From NCBI GenBank assembly GCA_026713285.1, contig JAPOOT010000062.1:1-14171 (forward strand): DNA of 14,171 nucleotides, read 5' to 3'. The notes beneath the pieces are model-generated. The model was not told the origin of the DNA, made no database searches, and saw only the letters and a program-made list of their open reading frames with translations. Position numbers and translations under genes: made by a program. The stretch is from Gemmatimonadota bacterium (GTDB lineage: Bacteria > JAAXHH01). Shown here one piece after another: positions 1 to 6,867 of the stretch (positions are counted from its first letter, which is position 1; every line of letters starts with the position of its first letter).

Positions 1-1330
1 AAATGATCTGCTCCTCGACCGCCATGGGCCGGTATTGTGCCTGCTTGAGCAGTTCGACCAGCCGCTCACCCAGGTGGAGCTCCCGCTGCGTGGTCTGGTC
101 CAGACCCGACGTACCGAACCGGGCGAAGGCTTCCAGCTCCCGGTAACGGGCCAGCGACGTTCTGAGCAGACCGGCAACCTGGCGCGATTTCATCGCTTTG
201 ATCTGCGCTGCGCCACCCACGCGGGATACCGACAGGCCCACGTTGACGGCCGGTCTCTGTCCCGCGAAGAACAGGTTGGATTCCAGGAATATCTGTCCAT
301 CGGTGATGGAAATCACGTTAGTCGGAATATACGTCGACACGTCGCCGAACTGGGTTTCGATGACAGGCAGCGCGGTCAGCGAACCGGCGCCGTATTCGTC
401 GCTCATCTTGGCTGCCCGTTCCAGGAGCCGGGAATGCAGGTAGAACACGTCTCCCGGATAGGCCTCGCGCCCGGGCGGACGCCGCAAGTTCAGCGAAAGC
501 TGGCGGTAGGCCACCGCGTGCTTGGTCAGATCGTCGTAGATGACCAGGGCGTGCTTTCCATTGTCGCGGTAGAACTCGCCCATGGTCGCCCCGCCGTAGG
601 GGGCCAGGAACTGCATGGGCGCCGGCGCGCTGGCCGCGGCCACGACCACGGTGGTGTATTCCATGGCGCCGTGTTCTTCCAGGATCGCGACCGTCTTTGC
701 GATCGTCGAACCCTTCTGTCCGATGGCCACGTAGATGCAGGCCACGTCCTGGCCCTTCTGGTTGATGATCGCGTCCAGGGCCACGGCCGTCTTGCCGGTC
801 TGCCGGTCGCCGATGATCAGTTCGCGCTGTCCCCTTCCGATGGGGAACATGCTGTCGATCACCTTGAGACCGGTATACATGGGTTCATTTACCGGCTGTC
901 GCTGCACCACGCCGGGCGCCTTCGTCTCAATCGGACGCGATTCCGCTCCGATGATGGGCCCCTTGCCGTCGATAGGCCGGCCCAGGGAGTCCACCACGCG
1001 GCCCAGCATGTCGTCGCCCACGGCGCACTCGACGATCCGCTGCGTCCGTTTGACCGGATCGCCTTCCTTGATCAGCTGGTCGTCCCCGAAGAGGATGCAT
1101 CCGACGTTGTCTTCTTCCAGGTTGAGCACCATGCCCACCACGTCATTGGGAAACTCGACGAGTTCGTTCGCCATCACGTTGGAGAGGCCCTGCACCCGGG
1201 CGATCCCGTCACCCACCTGGAGCACGGTACCCGTTTCGTAGATGTCGACCTCTCTCTTGAAGTTCAGTACCTGCTGCTTCAGGAGTTCGGAGACCTCGTC
1301 CGCACGAATTGCTATTTCATCAAACGCCAT
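1..1330 (-). CDS. atpA: F1F0 ATP synthase subunit alpha, C-terminus cut by window edge
   Basis: Non-catalytic nucleotide-binding subunit of the F1 head, which together with beta forms the cytoplasmic alpha3beta3 hexamer. The frame stays open from the ATG at 1330 to base 1, giving 443 codons; about 60 C-terminal residues of a typical ~505-residue alpha lie outside. Visible in order: N-terminal beta-barrel (about 25-95), Walker A GDRQTGKT (174-181), Walker B region ALVIYDDL (261-268), and SVSRVGGAAQ (367-376), whose R370 corresponds to the arginine finger that reaches into the beta catalytic site. A GGAG ribosome site sits 7 bases before the start, and the gap from atpH is 21 bases. The usual followers atpG, atpD and atpC are not in the window. 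Identity is certain. Confidence 0.98.
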   Translation of the reverse strand, partial: MAFDEIAIRADEVSELLKQQVLNFKREVDIYETGTVLQVGDGIARVQGLSNVMANELVEFPNDVVGMVLNLEEDNVGCILFGDDQLIKEGDPVKRTQRIVECAVGDDMLGRVVDSLGRPIDGKGPIIGAESRPIETKAPGVVQRQPVNEPMYTGLKVIDSMFPIGRGQRELIIGDRQTGKTAVALDAIINQKGQDVACIYVAIGQKGSTIAKTVAILEEHGAMEYTTVVVAAASAPAPMQFLAPYGGATMGEFYRDNGKHALVIYDDLTKHAVAYRQLSLNLRRPPGREAYPGDVFYLHSRLLERAAKMSDEYGAGSLTALPVIETQFGDVSTYIPTNVISITDGQIFLESNLFFAGQRPAVNVGLSVSRVGGAAQIKAMKSRQVAGLLRTSLARYRELEAFARFGTSGLDQTTQRELHLGERLVELLKQAQYRPMAVEEQII

Positions 1331-1351
1331 TGTCTTCTCCATCTATGCTCA

Positions 1352-1891
1352 TTATGAAGCAAGCGACTGGCGAACCCGTTGGAGCTGGGTGGCCAGGCTG
1401 CTGTCGAAGACCTGGTCGCCCACGCGGACCACGAAACCGCCGATCAGTTCCGGGTTCACGCCGGTCTTCATCCGTATCCGCTTGCCCGTAAGCGCTTCAA
1501 GGCTCGACCTCAGGCCGCCTTCCTGCGTCTCGGTAAGCGCTACCGCGCTCGAGACGTCCGCGTTTACGATTCCGTCCCACTCATCCAGGATCTCCCGACA
1601 CGATTCCAGGATCTCCGGCATGAGGCGCGCCCGCCGCCTGGTAGCCAGCAGGTAGAGGAAATTGAGGGTGATGTCCTGGACTTTGCCTTCGAACAATTCG
1701 CCCAGAATGCGCTGCTTTACGTCAGCCGGTATGACCTTGTCCGTGATGAATTCCACAAAGGGTTCGGAATCCCGGCACAGCTGCTCGAACGCCGCTATTT
1801 CGCCGCGTACCGGTTCCAGCAACTCCCTTTCCGCCGCGGCTTCCAGCCACGCCCCGGCATACCGGTGTGCGATGTCTTTCATACTGGCCAT
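1352..1891 (-). CDS. atpH: F1F0 ATP synthase subunit delta
   Basis: Peripheral-stalk subunit (OSCP homologue) that links the top of F1 to the b subunits; 179 residues, normal for the family. The N-terminal helical domain begins MKDIAHRYAGAWLEAA, and the C-terminal signature GGFVVRVGDQVFDSSLATQL (151-170) is the classic delta motif. ATG at 1891 is preceded by GGGG at short spacing; a second in-frame ATG three codons on is also possible. It lies 9 bases after atpF and 21 before atpA, in the standard F-H-A order. Confidence 0.97.
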   Translation of the reverse strand: MASMKDIAHRYAGAWLEAAAERELLEPVRGEIAAFEQLCRDSEPFVEFITDKVIPADVKQRILGELFEGKVQDITLNFLYLLATRRRARLMPEILESCREILDEWDGIVNADVSSAVALTETQEGGLRSSLEALTGKRIRMKTGVNPELIGGFVVRVGDQVFDSSLATQLQRVRQSLAS

Positions 1892-1900
1892 GGTTCCCCG

Positions 1901-2410
1901 CTATTCTTTCGCAGAGGGTATCTGTGCGATGAATTCGTCCACGACCTTACGATGTTCCGCCGCGTCCAGTGTGCTGTTCAGGACTTTGCCCGCGATCTCC
2001 ACCGCCAGGTCGCCCACCTGTGCGCGCAGTTCGGCCACCGCGTGTTCCTTCTCGCGCCGGATGGTGTTGCGCGCCTTCTCCAGTTCGCGGTCCGTTTCCT
2101 GCTGGGTCAGCTCGAGAATCCGGCCGCGCTCCGCGTTGGCCTGGTCGACCGCGGCCTGTACCTTCGCACGGGCCTCGGCCTCGATTTCCTCGAGCCGCCG
2201 CCTGGCTTCATCGTGGAGACGGTCCAGTTCCGCCCGGTCCGCGTCCAGTCCGGCCATGCGGTCGCGGATATCCCGTTTCCTGTCCTCGATGGCCTGGGCG
2301 ATCATGCCGAAAACGTACTTCTTCAGGACGAAGAACAGGATGGCGAACCCGATCATCTGGATGATCAGGGTGCTCAGGTCAATGCCAAGATCGTGCAAGA
2401 TATCTAACAC
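1901..2410 (-). CDS. atpF: F1F0 ATP synthase subunit b
   Basis: Membrane-anchored peripheral-stalk subunit; 169 residues. One N-terminal transmembrane helix (about 12-30) is followed by a long charged coiled coil (about 38-145, rich in Arg, Glu and Ala) ending in the delta-binding part (KVLNSTLDAAEHRKVVDEFI). The start is GTG at 2410, supported by AAGGAG 8 bases upstream and by the usual short N-terminus before the membrane helix. Only one b-type gene is present, so the stalk is presumably a homodimer unless a b' gene lies elsewhere. The 73 bases between atpE and this gene hold no other recognisable element. Confidence 0.96.
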   Translation of the reverse strand: MLDILHDLGIDLSTLIIQMIGFAILFFVLKKYVFGMIAQAIEDRKRDIRDRMAGLDADRAELDRLHDEARRRLEEIEAEARAKVQAAVDQANAERGRILELTQQETDRELEKARNTIRREKEHAVAELRAQVGDLAVEIAGKVLNSTLDAAEHRKVVDEFIAQIPSAKE

Positions 2411-2483
2411 GCGCTATGCTCCTTCGAACGCCGGCAACACGCGCCGTATGGACGCGCCGCAAGCCATGCAGTCCGTTTGCATC

Positions 2484-2756
2484 CTACTGTCCGACCTGAG
2501 TCAGTTGCATGACCTGCTCGAATGAAGGCAACCGGCCCTGGAGCATGAAGAAAACCAGCAGGCCGTAGATAGCCAGCGATTCCATGAACGCCAGGCCGAT
2601 GATCATCACCAGCTGAATGCGGCCGGCGGCTTCGGGCTGACGGGAAATGCCCTGGCAGGCCAGACCGGTGGCGATGCCCTGTCCAACGCCGGCGCCGATG
2701 GCGGCGACGGAAACAGCAAGGGCCACGCCAAGTCCCAAACCCATGTAGTACAGCAT
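2484..2756 (-). CDS. atpE: F1F0 ATP synthase subunit c
   Basis: Proteolipid that forms the ion-carrying rotor ring; 90 residues, two transmembrane helices joined by the RQPEA loop (39-43). Helix 1 has the glycine-rich GAGVGQG motif (21-27), and helix 2 carries the essential carboxylate E59 in LAFMESLAIYGLL. Q26, E59, S60 and Y64 match four ligand-shell positions of Na+-binding c rings, but the position of the threonine that helps bind Na+ is L61, so ion choice is open (see finding). AAAGGAG lies 8 bases before the ATG. The 122-base gap upstream carries a candidate promoter that could raise its expression above that of the single-copy subunits. Confidence 0.97.
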   Translation of the reverse strand: MLYYMGLGLGVALAVSVAAIGAGVGQGIATGLACQGISRQPEAAGRIQLVMIIGLAFMESLAIYGLLVFFMLQGRLPSFEQVMQLTQVGQ

Positions 2757-2797
2757 GAAGCAAACTCCTTTCGGAATGGAGAACGAATTACAGCAGC

Positions 2798-2826
2798 ATC
2801 ATAACGTCAAATTGAAACATTCTGAA
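2798..2826 (-). promoter_or_regulatory. Candidate internal promoter upstream of atpE
   Basis: On the minus strand TTCAGA (2826-2821) and TATGAT (2803-2798) are separated by 17 bases. The -10 matches the consensus in 5 of 6 positions, the -35 in 4 of 6. The predicted start near 2791 leaves a leader of about 35 bases carrying the atpE ribosome site. The stretch is AT-richer than its surroundings, which raises the chance of a random match. Pattern only. Confidence 0.4.
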
Positions 2827-2851
2827 CTCGTTTTGAAACATTCTGAACTCG
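2812..2851. repeat. 19-bp perfect direct repeat, 21-bp period, atpB-atpE gap
   Basis: Two identical 19-base copies (plus strand ttgaaacattctgaactcg) at 2812-2830 and 2833-2851, separated by 2 bases. The period of 21 equals two helical turns, so both copies face the same side of the DNA. The downstream copy contains the -35 element of the candidate atpE promoter. This could be a tandem operator or activator site, or a simple duplication. Confidence 0.9.
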
Positions 2852-2878
2852 CTGCACAGCATACGCACCTACAGCGCG

Positions 2879-3691
2879 TCAGTGGTCTTCTTCCCCGTGA
2901 CCATGGTCCAGGAACTGCGCTACGTACACGGCGCTGAGCACCGAGAAGATCATCGCCTGAATCGTCCCGGAAAACACCGCGAACATCAACATCGGGACCT
3001 GCAGCGGCACGAAGGGCACTTCCAGGGCGCCTAAAAGCAGCACCGGGGACAGGCCGGCCAGCACGAGGAGGATCATTTCCTCCCCGAACACATTCCCGAA
3101 CAGCCGTATCGAAAGCGAGACGACCTTGGCGAACTCGCCGATTATATGGAGCGGGCACATGAGCACGCCCATCCACCTGGGCTCACCCCAGAAATGCCAG
3201 AGATAGGCTTTGATCCCTATTTCGCGCAGGCCGATGAGATGGGCCGCGACGACGGAGATGAGGGCGAATCCGAGCGTGGTGTTCAGATCGGCGGTGGGCG
3301 ACTGCATGCCGGGTATGACGCCCAGCATGTTCATGAACCAGATGTAGATGAAAAAGGAGGCGAAAAAGGGAATGTACTTCCTGCCGCGCTCCCCTACGAT
3401 ATTGAGGAAGAAATCGGTCAGCCCCTCGACGGCCATTTCGAAAAGGGCCTGAATCGAGCCTTCGGGAATACGCTTGAGCGTTCTTACCGCGATGGTTACG
3501 AGAACGAGGACTATTACGAAGACGAGCAGGGTGTTCAGCAGGAGATCCGGCTGCCTGACAGGCCTGGGTATCCATTCGGCCAGCGGGCCCAGCAATAGAA
3601 ACAACCCATGTAGTATCGAGTAGTGCGCTTCACCGCTTCCTCCCTCCGACGCCATCTTCAGAGAGAGGACACTCGACCACGGAGTAGTCAA
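2879..3691 (-). CDS. atpB: F1F0 ATP synthase subunit a
   Basis: Membrane stator subunit with the two ion half-channels; 270 residues. Hydrophobic segments lie near 50-69, 107-127, 138-155, 205-222 and 234-260. The essential arginine is R196 in SLSIRLFGN, and Q244 in GTIQAMIFS matches the conserved glutamine of the last helix. The C-terminus ends in a short His/Asp/Glu-rich tail. TTG at 3691 is chosen as the start because a perfect TAAGGAGG lies 7 bases upstream, whereas the in-frame ATG 12 codons later (3655) has no clear ribosome site. The TAA of that ribosome site is itself the stop of the preceding atpI, so the two genes are tightly coupled. Confidence 0.96.
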   Translation of the reverse strand: MTTPWSSVLSLKMASEGGSGEAHYSILHGLFLLLGPLAEWIPRPVRQPDLLLNTLLVFVIVLVLVTIAVRTLKRIPEGSIQALFEMAVEGLTDFFLNIVGERGRKYIPFFASFFIYIWFMNMLGVIPGMQSPTADLNTTLGFALISVVAAHLIGLREIGIKAYLWHFWGEPRWMGVLMCPLHIIGEFAKVVSLSIRLFGNVFGEEMILLVLAGLSPVLLLGALEVPFVPLQVPMLMFAVFSGTIQAMIFSVLSAVYVAQFLDHGHGEEDH

Positions 3692-3698
3692 AGGAAAA

Positions 3699-3706
3699 CC
3701 TCCTTA
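3699..3706 (-). promoter_or_regulatory. Ribosome binding site of atpB, fused to the atpI stop codon
   Basis: Minus-strand TAAGGAGG: the first three bases are the atpI stop and the rest is a full anti-16S match, 7 bases before the TTG start of atpB. It decides the atpB start in favour of TTG at 3691. Confidence 0.8.
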
Positions 3707-4237
3707 CCGGTACGACCGCTTCGTCTTGTCCAGTACGGCGGTCCAGTCGGGCCGCTCATCCCCCGAGCCCCGCCTCGTGAGCAGGATCAGTCCGCACAGG
3801 GTCAGCGTGAATGGCGTCAAGGATACGCCCATCAAAAACCCGATCGGGTGGAACCAGTCCCCCGAAGTCACGAAATACAACACGATTCCCAGCAGCGGCA
3901 GCTTGGCCATCAGAAGCAGGAACAACCGGTTGCGGTTCCGCTTGATGTGCGCGACGGGCGTCATGTAACGGCGGACCAGCCAGGCCGTGACATACAGCAG
4001 CAACAGCCCGATAAACGATCCGGTGAAGAAATTGACGGCAAGCAGGTCCGCGCCCGCTACGCGCGCCGCGATAGTGCCGACCACGGTCAGCACGGCGCTT
4101 ATCCGGTAGACGCGGGGCAGGAACCGCCGCAACGGTTCATCGTTGTTTCCGGACGGAGATTCCGCGTCCGTCGCCGTTCCGGCCGTCGACATGCCGCCGA
4201 TCAATGTTTCGCCGTCACGCTCAGTGCTTTGCGCCAT
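3704..4237 (-). CDS. atpI: ATP synthase subunit I-like membrane protein
   Basis: Small membrane protein in the usual AtpI position directly before atpB. Of 177 residues, the first ~38 are polar and acidic, followed by four hydrophobic segments near 45-62, 67-87, 105-123 and 131-153, and a basic tail. AtpI proteins help assemble the c ring and have been linked to Mg2+ uptake in Bacillus; here the assignment rests on topology and position, since the family has little sequence conservation. ATG at 4237 is preceded by GGGAG at 4-base spacing and overlaps atpZ by 17 bases. A later ATG (4192) lacks a ribosome site. Confidence 0.75.
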   Translation of the reverse strand: MAQSTERDGETLIGGMSTAGTATDAESPSGNNDEPLRRFLPRVYRISAVLTVVGTIAARVAGADLLAVNFFTGSFIGLLLLYVTAWLVRRYMTPVAHIKRNRNRLFLLLMAKLPLLGIVLYFVTSGDWFHPIGFLMGVSLTPFTLTLCGLILLTRRGSGDERPDWTAVLDKTKRSYR

Positions 4238-4490
4238 TGCTCTCCCGCTCCGCCGCTTCCAGCTTTCTGTTCAGACGTTTCAGCGTCCTCGCCATTTCCA
4301 GGAACCCGGCCACGACGCCGAGCATGGCGCCGACGACGCCGCCCCAGGGATTCAACTCAGGCCAGGCCAGTTCGACCTGGTGACCCAGAAAGTATCCTAT
4401 CGCCGTGGCGAAAACCAGGGTCAGGCCGATTACGGCAAGCTCTCCGGCTTCCCTCATGTACTGCCATTTGCCCTGCGTATCCCGTGCCAT
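4221..4490 (-). CDS. atpZ: AtpZ/AtpI-family small membrane protein
   Basis: 89-residue protein with two transmembrane hairpin helices (about 17-36 and 47-66), a conserved-looking loop WPELNPWGGVVGAMLG between and into helix 2, and a basic C-terminal amphipathic stretch (ARTLKRLNRKLEAAERE). This is the layout of the putative F0F1-ATPase 'gene 1' family (AtpZ), usually first in atp operons beside atpI. It overlaps the start of atpI by 17 bases and follows bactofilin by 39 bases. The region before the ATG has only a weak ribosome site. Its role in ATP synthase assembly or divalent-cation handling is inferred from family and context. Confidence 0.8.
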   Translation of the reverse strand: MARDTQGKWQYMREAGELAVIGLTLVFATAIGYFLGHQVELAWPELNPWGGVVGAMLGVVAGFLEMARTLKRLNRKLEAAERESNGAKH

Positions 4491-4529
4491 ATACCATCAG
4501 TCAACGCTCAATCAACGCTCGTTCGGGTT

Positions 4530-4979
4530 TTAAGCCCCATCCGTACGGTCGTCTCCGCCTTTCGCACGGTCCGTTCCGCCTTTCGCACGGTCCGCTCCGG
4601 CGTTCGCACGGTCCGTTCCGTCGTATTCTTCGGACATGGACGAATTCCCGTGGAAGACAGCCCCTTCTTCGATGACGAGGGACTTGGTCTTCAAGTCACC
4701 GACCAGCGTGGATTTGCCGCCCAGGAGTACGTGTTGCGATACGATAAGCTGACTCTCCACGCAACCATGAATGACCGCGGTCTTGGACTCTATGGACGAC
4801 CCTACGATCCGGCCGGACTTTCCGACCTCGACCCCGTCGGTGGCTTTGACGTCGCCGTTCACGGTGCCGTCTACCCGGATATTGCCCTCAACGTCCACCG
4901 AACCGTTCAGTTCAGTGCCCTTGGCGATGATCGTCATACTGAGCTCCCGAAAACGTCCTGCACCTGATGATCCGAACAT
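4530..4979 (-). CDS. Bactofilin, polymer-forming cytoskeletal protein
   Basis: Bactofilins self-assemble without nucleotide into membrane-associated filaments that position cell-wall enzymes and, in Myxococcus, the ParAB segregation machinery. 149 residues: a short N-terminus (1-15), then a right-handed beta-helix core (about 16-115) with hydrophobic/Gly periodicity (GTELNGSVDVEGNIRVDG, IEEGAVFHGN), then a low-complexity tail (119-149) of four 7-residue units with the core DRA/DRT. ATG at 4979 lies one base after the stop of the M23 peptidase gene, suggesting coupling, and gives an MFG N-terminus resembling known bactofilin membrane-targeting ends. The alternative ATG at 4937 has a better ribosome site (GGGAG, 6 bases), so both products are possible. 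Confidence 0.93.
   Translation of the reverse strand: MFGSSGAGRFRELSMTIIAKGTELNGSVDVEGNIRVDGTVNGDVKATDGVEVGKSGRIVGSSIESKTAVIHGCVESQLIVSQHVLLGGKSTLVGDLKTKSLVIEEGAVFHGNSSMSEEYDGTDRANAGADRAKGGTDRAKGGDDRTDGA
4543..4626. repeat. Four 21-bp tandem repeats encoding the bactofilin tail
   Basis: Imperfect copies at 4543-4563, 4564-4584, 4585-4605 and 4606-4626, each containing (g/a)cggtc(c/g)g on the plus strand. In frame they encode 7-residue units of the form x-G/A-G/x-x-D-R-A/T. The 21-base period keeps the frame, so copy number can vary without truncating the protein. Confidence 0.9.
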
Positions 4980-4980
4980 G

Positions 4981-5853
4981 TCAGCGCTGCGTTCGCAGGG
5001 TCAACAGCAGATCGTCCCAGTGGATGACCTCGGGCAGGTAACCGCGAGGGTCGACGGGGACACCGTCTTTCCAGACCTCGTAATGCAGATGCGGCGCCGT
5101 GCTGCGGCCCGTATTCCCGACCAGGGCGACGATCTGCCCGCGACGGACCGTCTGGCCGCGGTCGACCCGCAGCATGGCGTTGTGACCGTAACGCGTCGAC
5201 ATATCGTATCCGTGATCTATCTCGACCAGCCAGCCCAAGTTCTGATCCCAGTCCGCGAAGGTCACGGTCCCATCGGCGGCGGACCTGACCGGCGCGCTTT
5301 CACGGGCGGCGACGTCCAGGCCGAAATGCGTCCCGGCGATGGGATCGTCCCCATGTTCGTACTCCCGCGTCACCCAGCCGGCGACCGGCCATATGGACGG
5401 CACGTATCGTAACAGTGCCGCGCTTTCCCCAGTGGCTGCTTCCACCCTCGCCGGAAGGCCGTCGTCCGTCAGAAATGGCAACCCGTCCCGGTTGGCGGAC
5501 ACGAGGCCGTTTTCATCGTCCACGCGTACCGGGGATTCGGAATCGAACCGCTCGACGCCCGCCAGCCTGCGTATCGACCTGGCGGTGTCCTTCAGTTCCT
5601 CCAGTTGCCGGGTCAACTCCATGGACTTTTCCTCTACCGACTTTATCTGTGTTTTCCAGGTTTGGCCGAAAGAACCCTCGGCTATATCCGCCGGGAGGAC
5701 CAGGACAACCACCGGCGCGAGCAAGCCGAGTCCCAACATCGAGACGAGCGCGACAAACAGGAACCTCGGCATGCGCAACTCGTGCGCCCGGCCCGATCGG
5801 TCAGAGACGAAAACCAGTGACATCCAGTGCATTCTGGGCATGACCGATACCAC
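4981..5853 (-). CDS. Membrane-anchored M23 (LytM-type) peptidoglycan endopeptidase
   Basis: Likely zinc endopeptidase that cuts peptide cross-links in the periplasm. Up to 290 residues: short cytoplasmic N-terminus (HWMSLVFVSDRSGRAHELRMPR), one membrane segment (about 31-54), predicted coiled coil (66-98), linker, and the M23 domain (about 155-270). Zinc and catalytic motifs are complete: H176-x3-D180 (HFGLD), YGHN (222-225) and H255-L-H257 (HLHYEV), so it is expected to be active rather than a degenerate LytM factor. The start is uncertain: GTG at 5853 is the longest, while ATG at 5841 has GGGGTGG upstream. It sits directly before bactofilin, a pairing known from other bacteria in which the filament positions the hydrolase. 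Confidence 0.93.
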   Translation of the reverse strand: MVSVMPRMHWMSLVFVSDRSGRAHELRMPRFLFVALVSMLGLGLLAPVVVLVLPADIAEGSFGQTWKTQIKSVEEKSMELTRQLEELKDTARSIRRLAGVERFDSESPVRVDDENGLVSANRDGLPFLTDDGLPARVEAATGESAALLRYVPSIWPVAGWVTREYEHGDDPIAGTHFGLDVAARESAPVRSAADGTVTFADWDQNLGWLVEIDHGYDMSTRYGHNAMLRVDRGQTVRRGQIVALVGNTGRSTAPHLHYEVWKDGVPVDPRGYLPEVIHWDDLLLTLRTQR

Positions 5854-5877
5854 CCCGGATTCTTACATCCGTCCTTG

Positions 5878-5900
5878 TTCCGTCACGCCTCGTGACGGAA
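5878..5900 (-). promoter_or_regulatory. Perfect 10-bp hairpin or operator in the leader of the M23-bactofilin-atp transcript
   Basis: Arms TTCCGTCACG and CGTGACGGAA are perfect reverse complements around a 3-base loop (minus strand AGG). No T-run follows, so it is a poor intrinsic terminator. It begins about 10 bases after the predicted transcription start, a position fit for an operator palindrome or a 5' mRNA-stabilising stem. Confidence 0.7.
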
Positions 5901-5916
5901 TCGGCGCGACGGCATA

Positions 5917-5944
5917 AATATAGGCCGCCGGGCCGAAATGTCAA
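5917..5944 (-). promoter_or_regulatory. Strong sigma70-type promoter for the M23-bactofilin-atp operon
   Basis: Minus-strand TTGACA (5944-5939, 6 of 6 consensus), a 16-base spacer, then TATATT (5922-5917, 5 of 6). The predicted start is near 5910, giving a leader of about 57 bases before GTG 5853. It lies in the 153-base gap after parB, one of the few places in the block with room for a promoter. Confidence 0.75.
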
Positions 5945-6006
5945 AGGATATCGGTTAAAATAACGGGGTTGGACGGGCGAGGGACGTGTACGGGGTCCGG
6001 CGGGCT

Positions 6007-6867
6007 TCACAGGCGAACTTTCAGCAGTTCGAGGATGCGGTTCAGGTCATCGGTGGAATAGAACTCGATTTCGATCTTCCCCTTGTGCTGCCTGCGGTTG
6101 ATGTTCACCTTCGTTCCCAGTATGCGCTGCATGATGGTCTCGGCGGCCGAGAGGTCGTGAGGCTTGTGTGCCGGGGCGCTTTCCCGCTTCTCCTCGTAGC
6201 GTTTCTTCACGAGTTCTTCCACTTTGCGCACCGACAGGCCCTTCTTTACGACCTGCTTGCACAAATCGGCCTGTTCCGCGCGGTTTTCGAGTCCGAGCAG
6301 CGCTCGCGCGTGGCCCATGGTGATCTCATCTGCCAGGAGGCACTTCTGGACTTCGGCCGGCAGTTTCAACAGCCGGAGCGTGTTGGCTACCGTCGTCCTG
6401 TTCTTTCCCACGCGGGTTGCGACCTCTTCCTGCGTGAGGTGGCATTCTTCCTGCAACCGAAGGTATGCGCGGGCTTCGTGGATCGGATTCAGGTCGTCCC
6501 GCTGGATGTTCTCGATCAGCGACAGTTCCATCATTTCTTCGGGGGATGAAACTGCCATGACGATGGCCGGTATGGTCTGGTAGCCCGTTTGACGGGCGGC
6601 CCGGAGCCTTCGCTCCCCGGCGATCAGCTCGTATTCATCCTTTTCGTTTTTCCGTCGGACGGCGATCGGCTGAATAACGCCCTTTTCGAGGATGGACCGG
6701 GCCAGTTCGTCAAGCCTGGCCTGGTCGAACGACTGCCGTGGTTGGTAGGGATTGGCCGAAATCCGATCTATCGGCACCTGGAGCACGCTTTGCCGGTCTT
6801 CCTGATCGTCCGGAAGATCAGGAATCAGCGCTTCGAGCCCCCGTCCCAGCACTTTCCTGGCTGCCAT
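6007..6867 (-). CDS. parB: ParB/Spo0J chromosome-partitioning CTPase
   Basis: Centromere-binding clamp that loads at parS, hydrolyses CTP and stimulates ParA. 286 residues from ATG 6867. Short N-terminal basic segment (ARKVLGRGLEALIPD, the ParA-stimulating type), N-terminal domain with the CTP-binding motif GERRLRAA (about 84-91) and ENIQRDDLNP (117-126), a helix-turn-helix DNA-binding domain (LTQEEVATRVGKNRTTVANT, about 144-163), and the C-terminal dimerisation domain. ATG 6867 is preferred (GAGAGG 9 bases upstream) over the TTG two codons earlier. The first ~50 bases lie inside the end of parA. No parS-like palindrome (TGTTTCACGTGAAACA) is visible in the window. Confidence 0.96.
   Translation of the reverse strand: MAARKVLGRGLEALIPDLPDDQEDRQSVLQVPIDRISANPYQPRQSFDQARLDELARSILEKGVIQPIAVRRKNEKDEYELIAGERRLRAARQTGYQTIPAIVMAVSSPEEMMELSLIENIQRDDLNPIHEARAYLRLQEECHLTQEEVATRVGKNRTTVANTLRLLKLPAEVQKCLLADEITMGHARALLGLENRAEQADLCKQVVKKGLSVRKVEELVKKRYEEKRESAPAHKPHDLSAAETIMQRILGTKVNINRRQHKGKIEIEFYSTDDLNRILELLKVRL

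Noticed and set aside
35..1357. Long plus-strand open frame (440 codons) opposite atpA
   Set aside because: It is the mirror of a highly conserved gene in GC-rich DNA; the product has no recognisable family and is rich in His/Arg/Val as antisense frames are.
2404..2763. 119-codon frame overlapping atpE on the same strand
   Set aside because: Out-of-frame reading of atpE, Arg/His-rich, no motif.
4501..4520. 9-base direct repeat tcaacgctc in the bactofilin-atpZ gap
   Set aside because: Two short copies only (4501-4509 and 4512-4520); too short to support a function.
5878..5900. parS site or rho-independent terminator
   Set aside because: The arms TTCCGTCACG differ from the parS half-site (TGTTTCAC) and are split by 3 bases; no T-run follows for a terminator.
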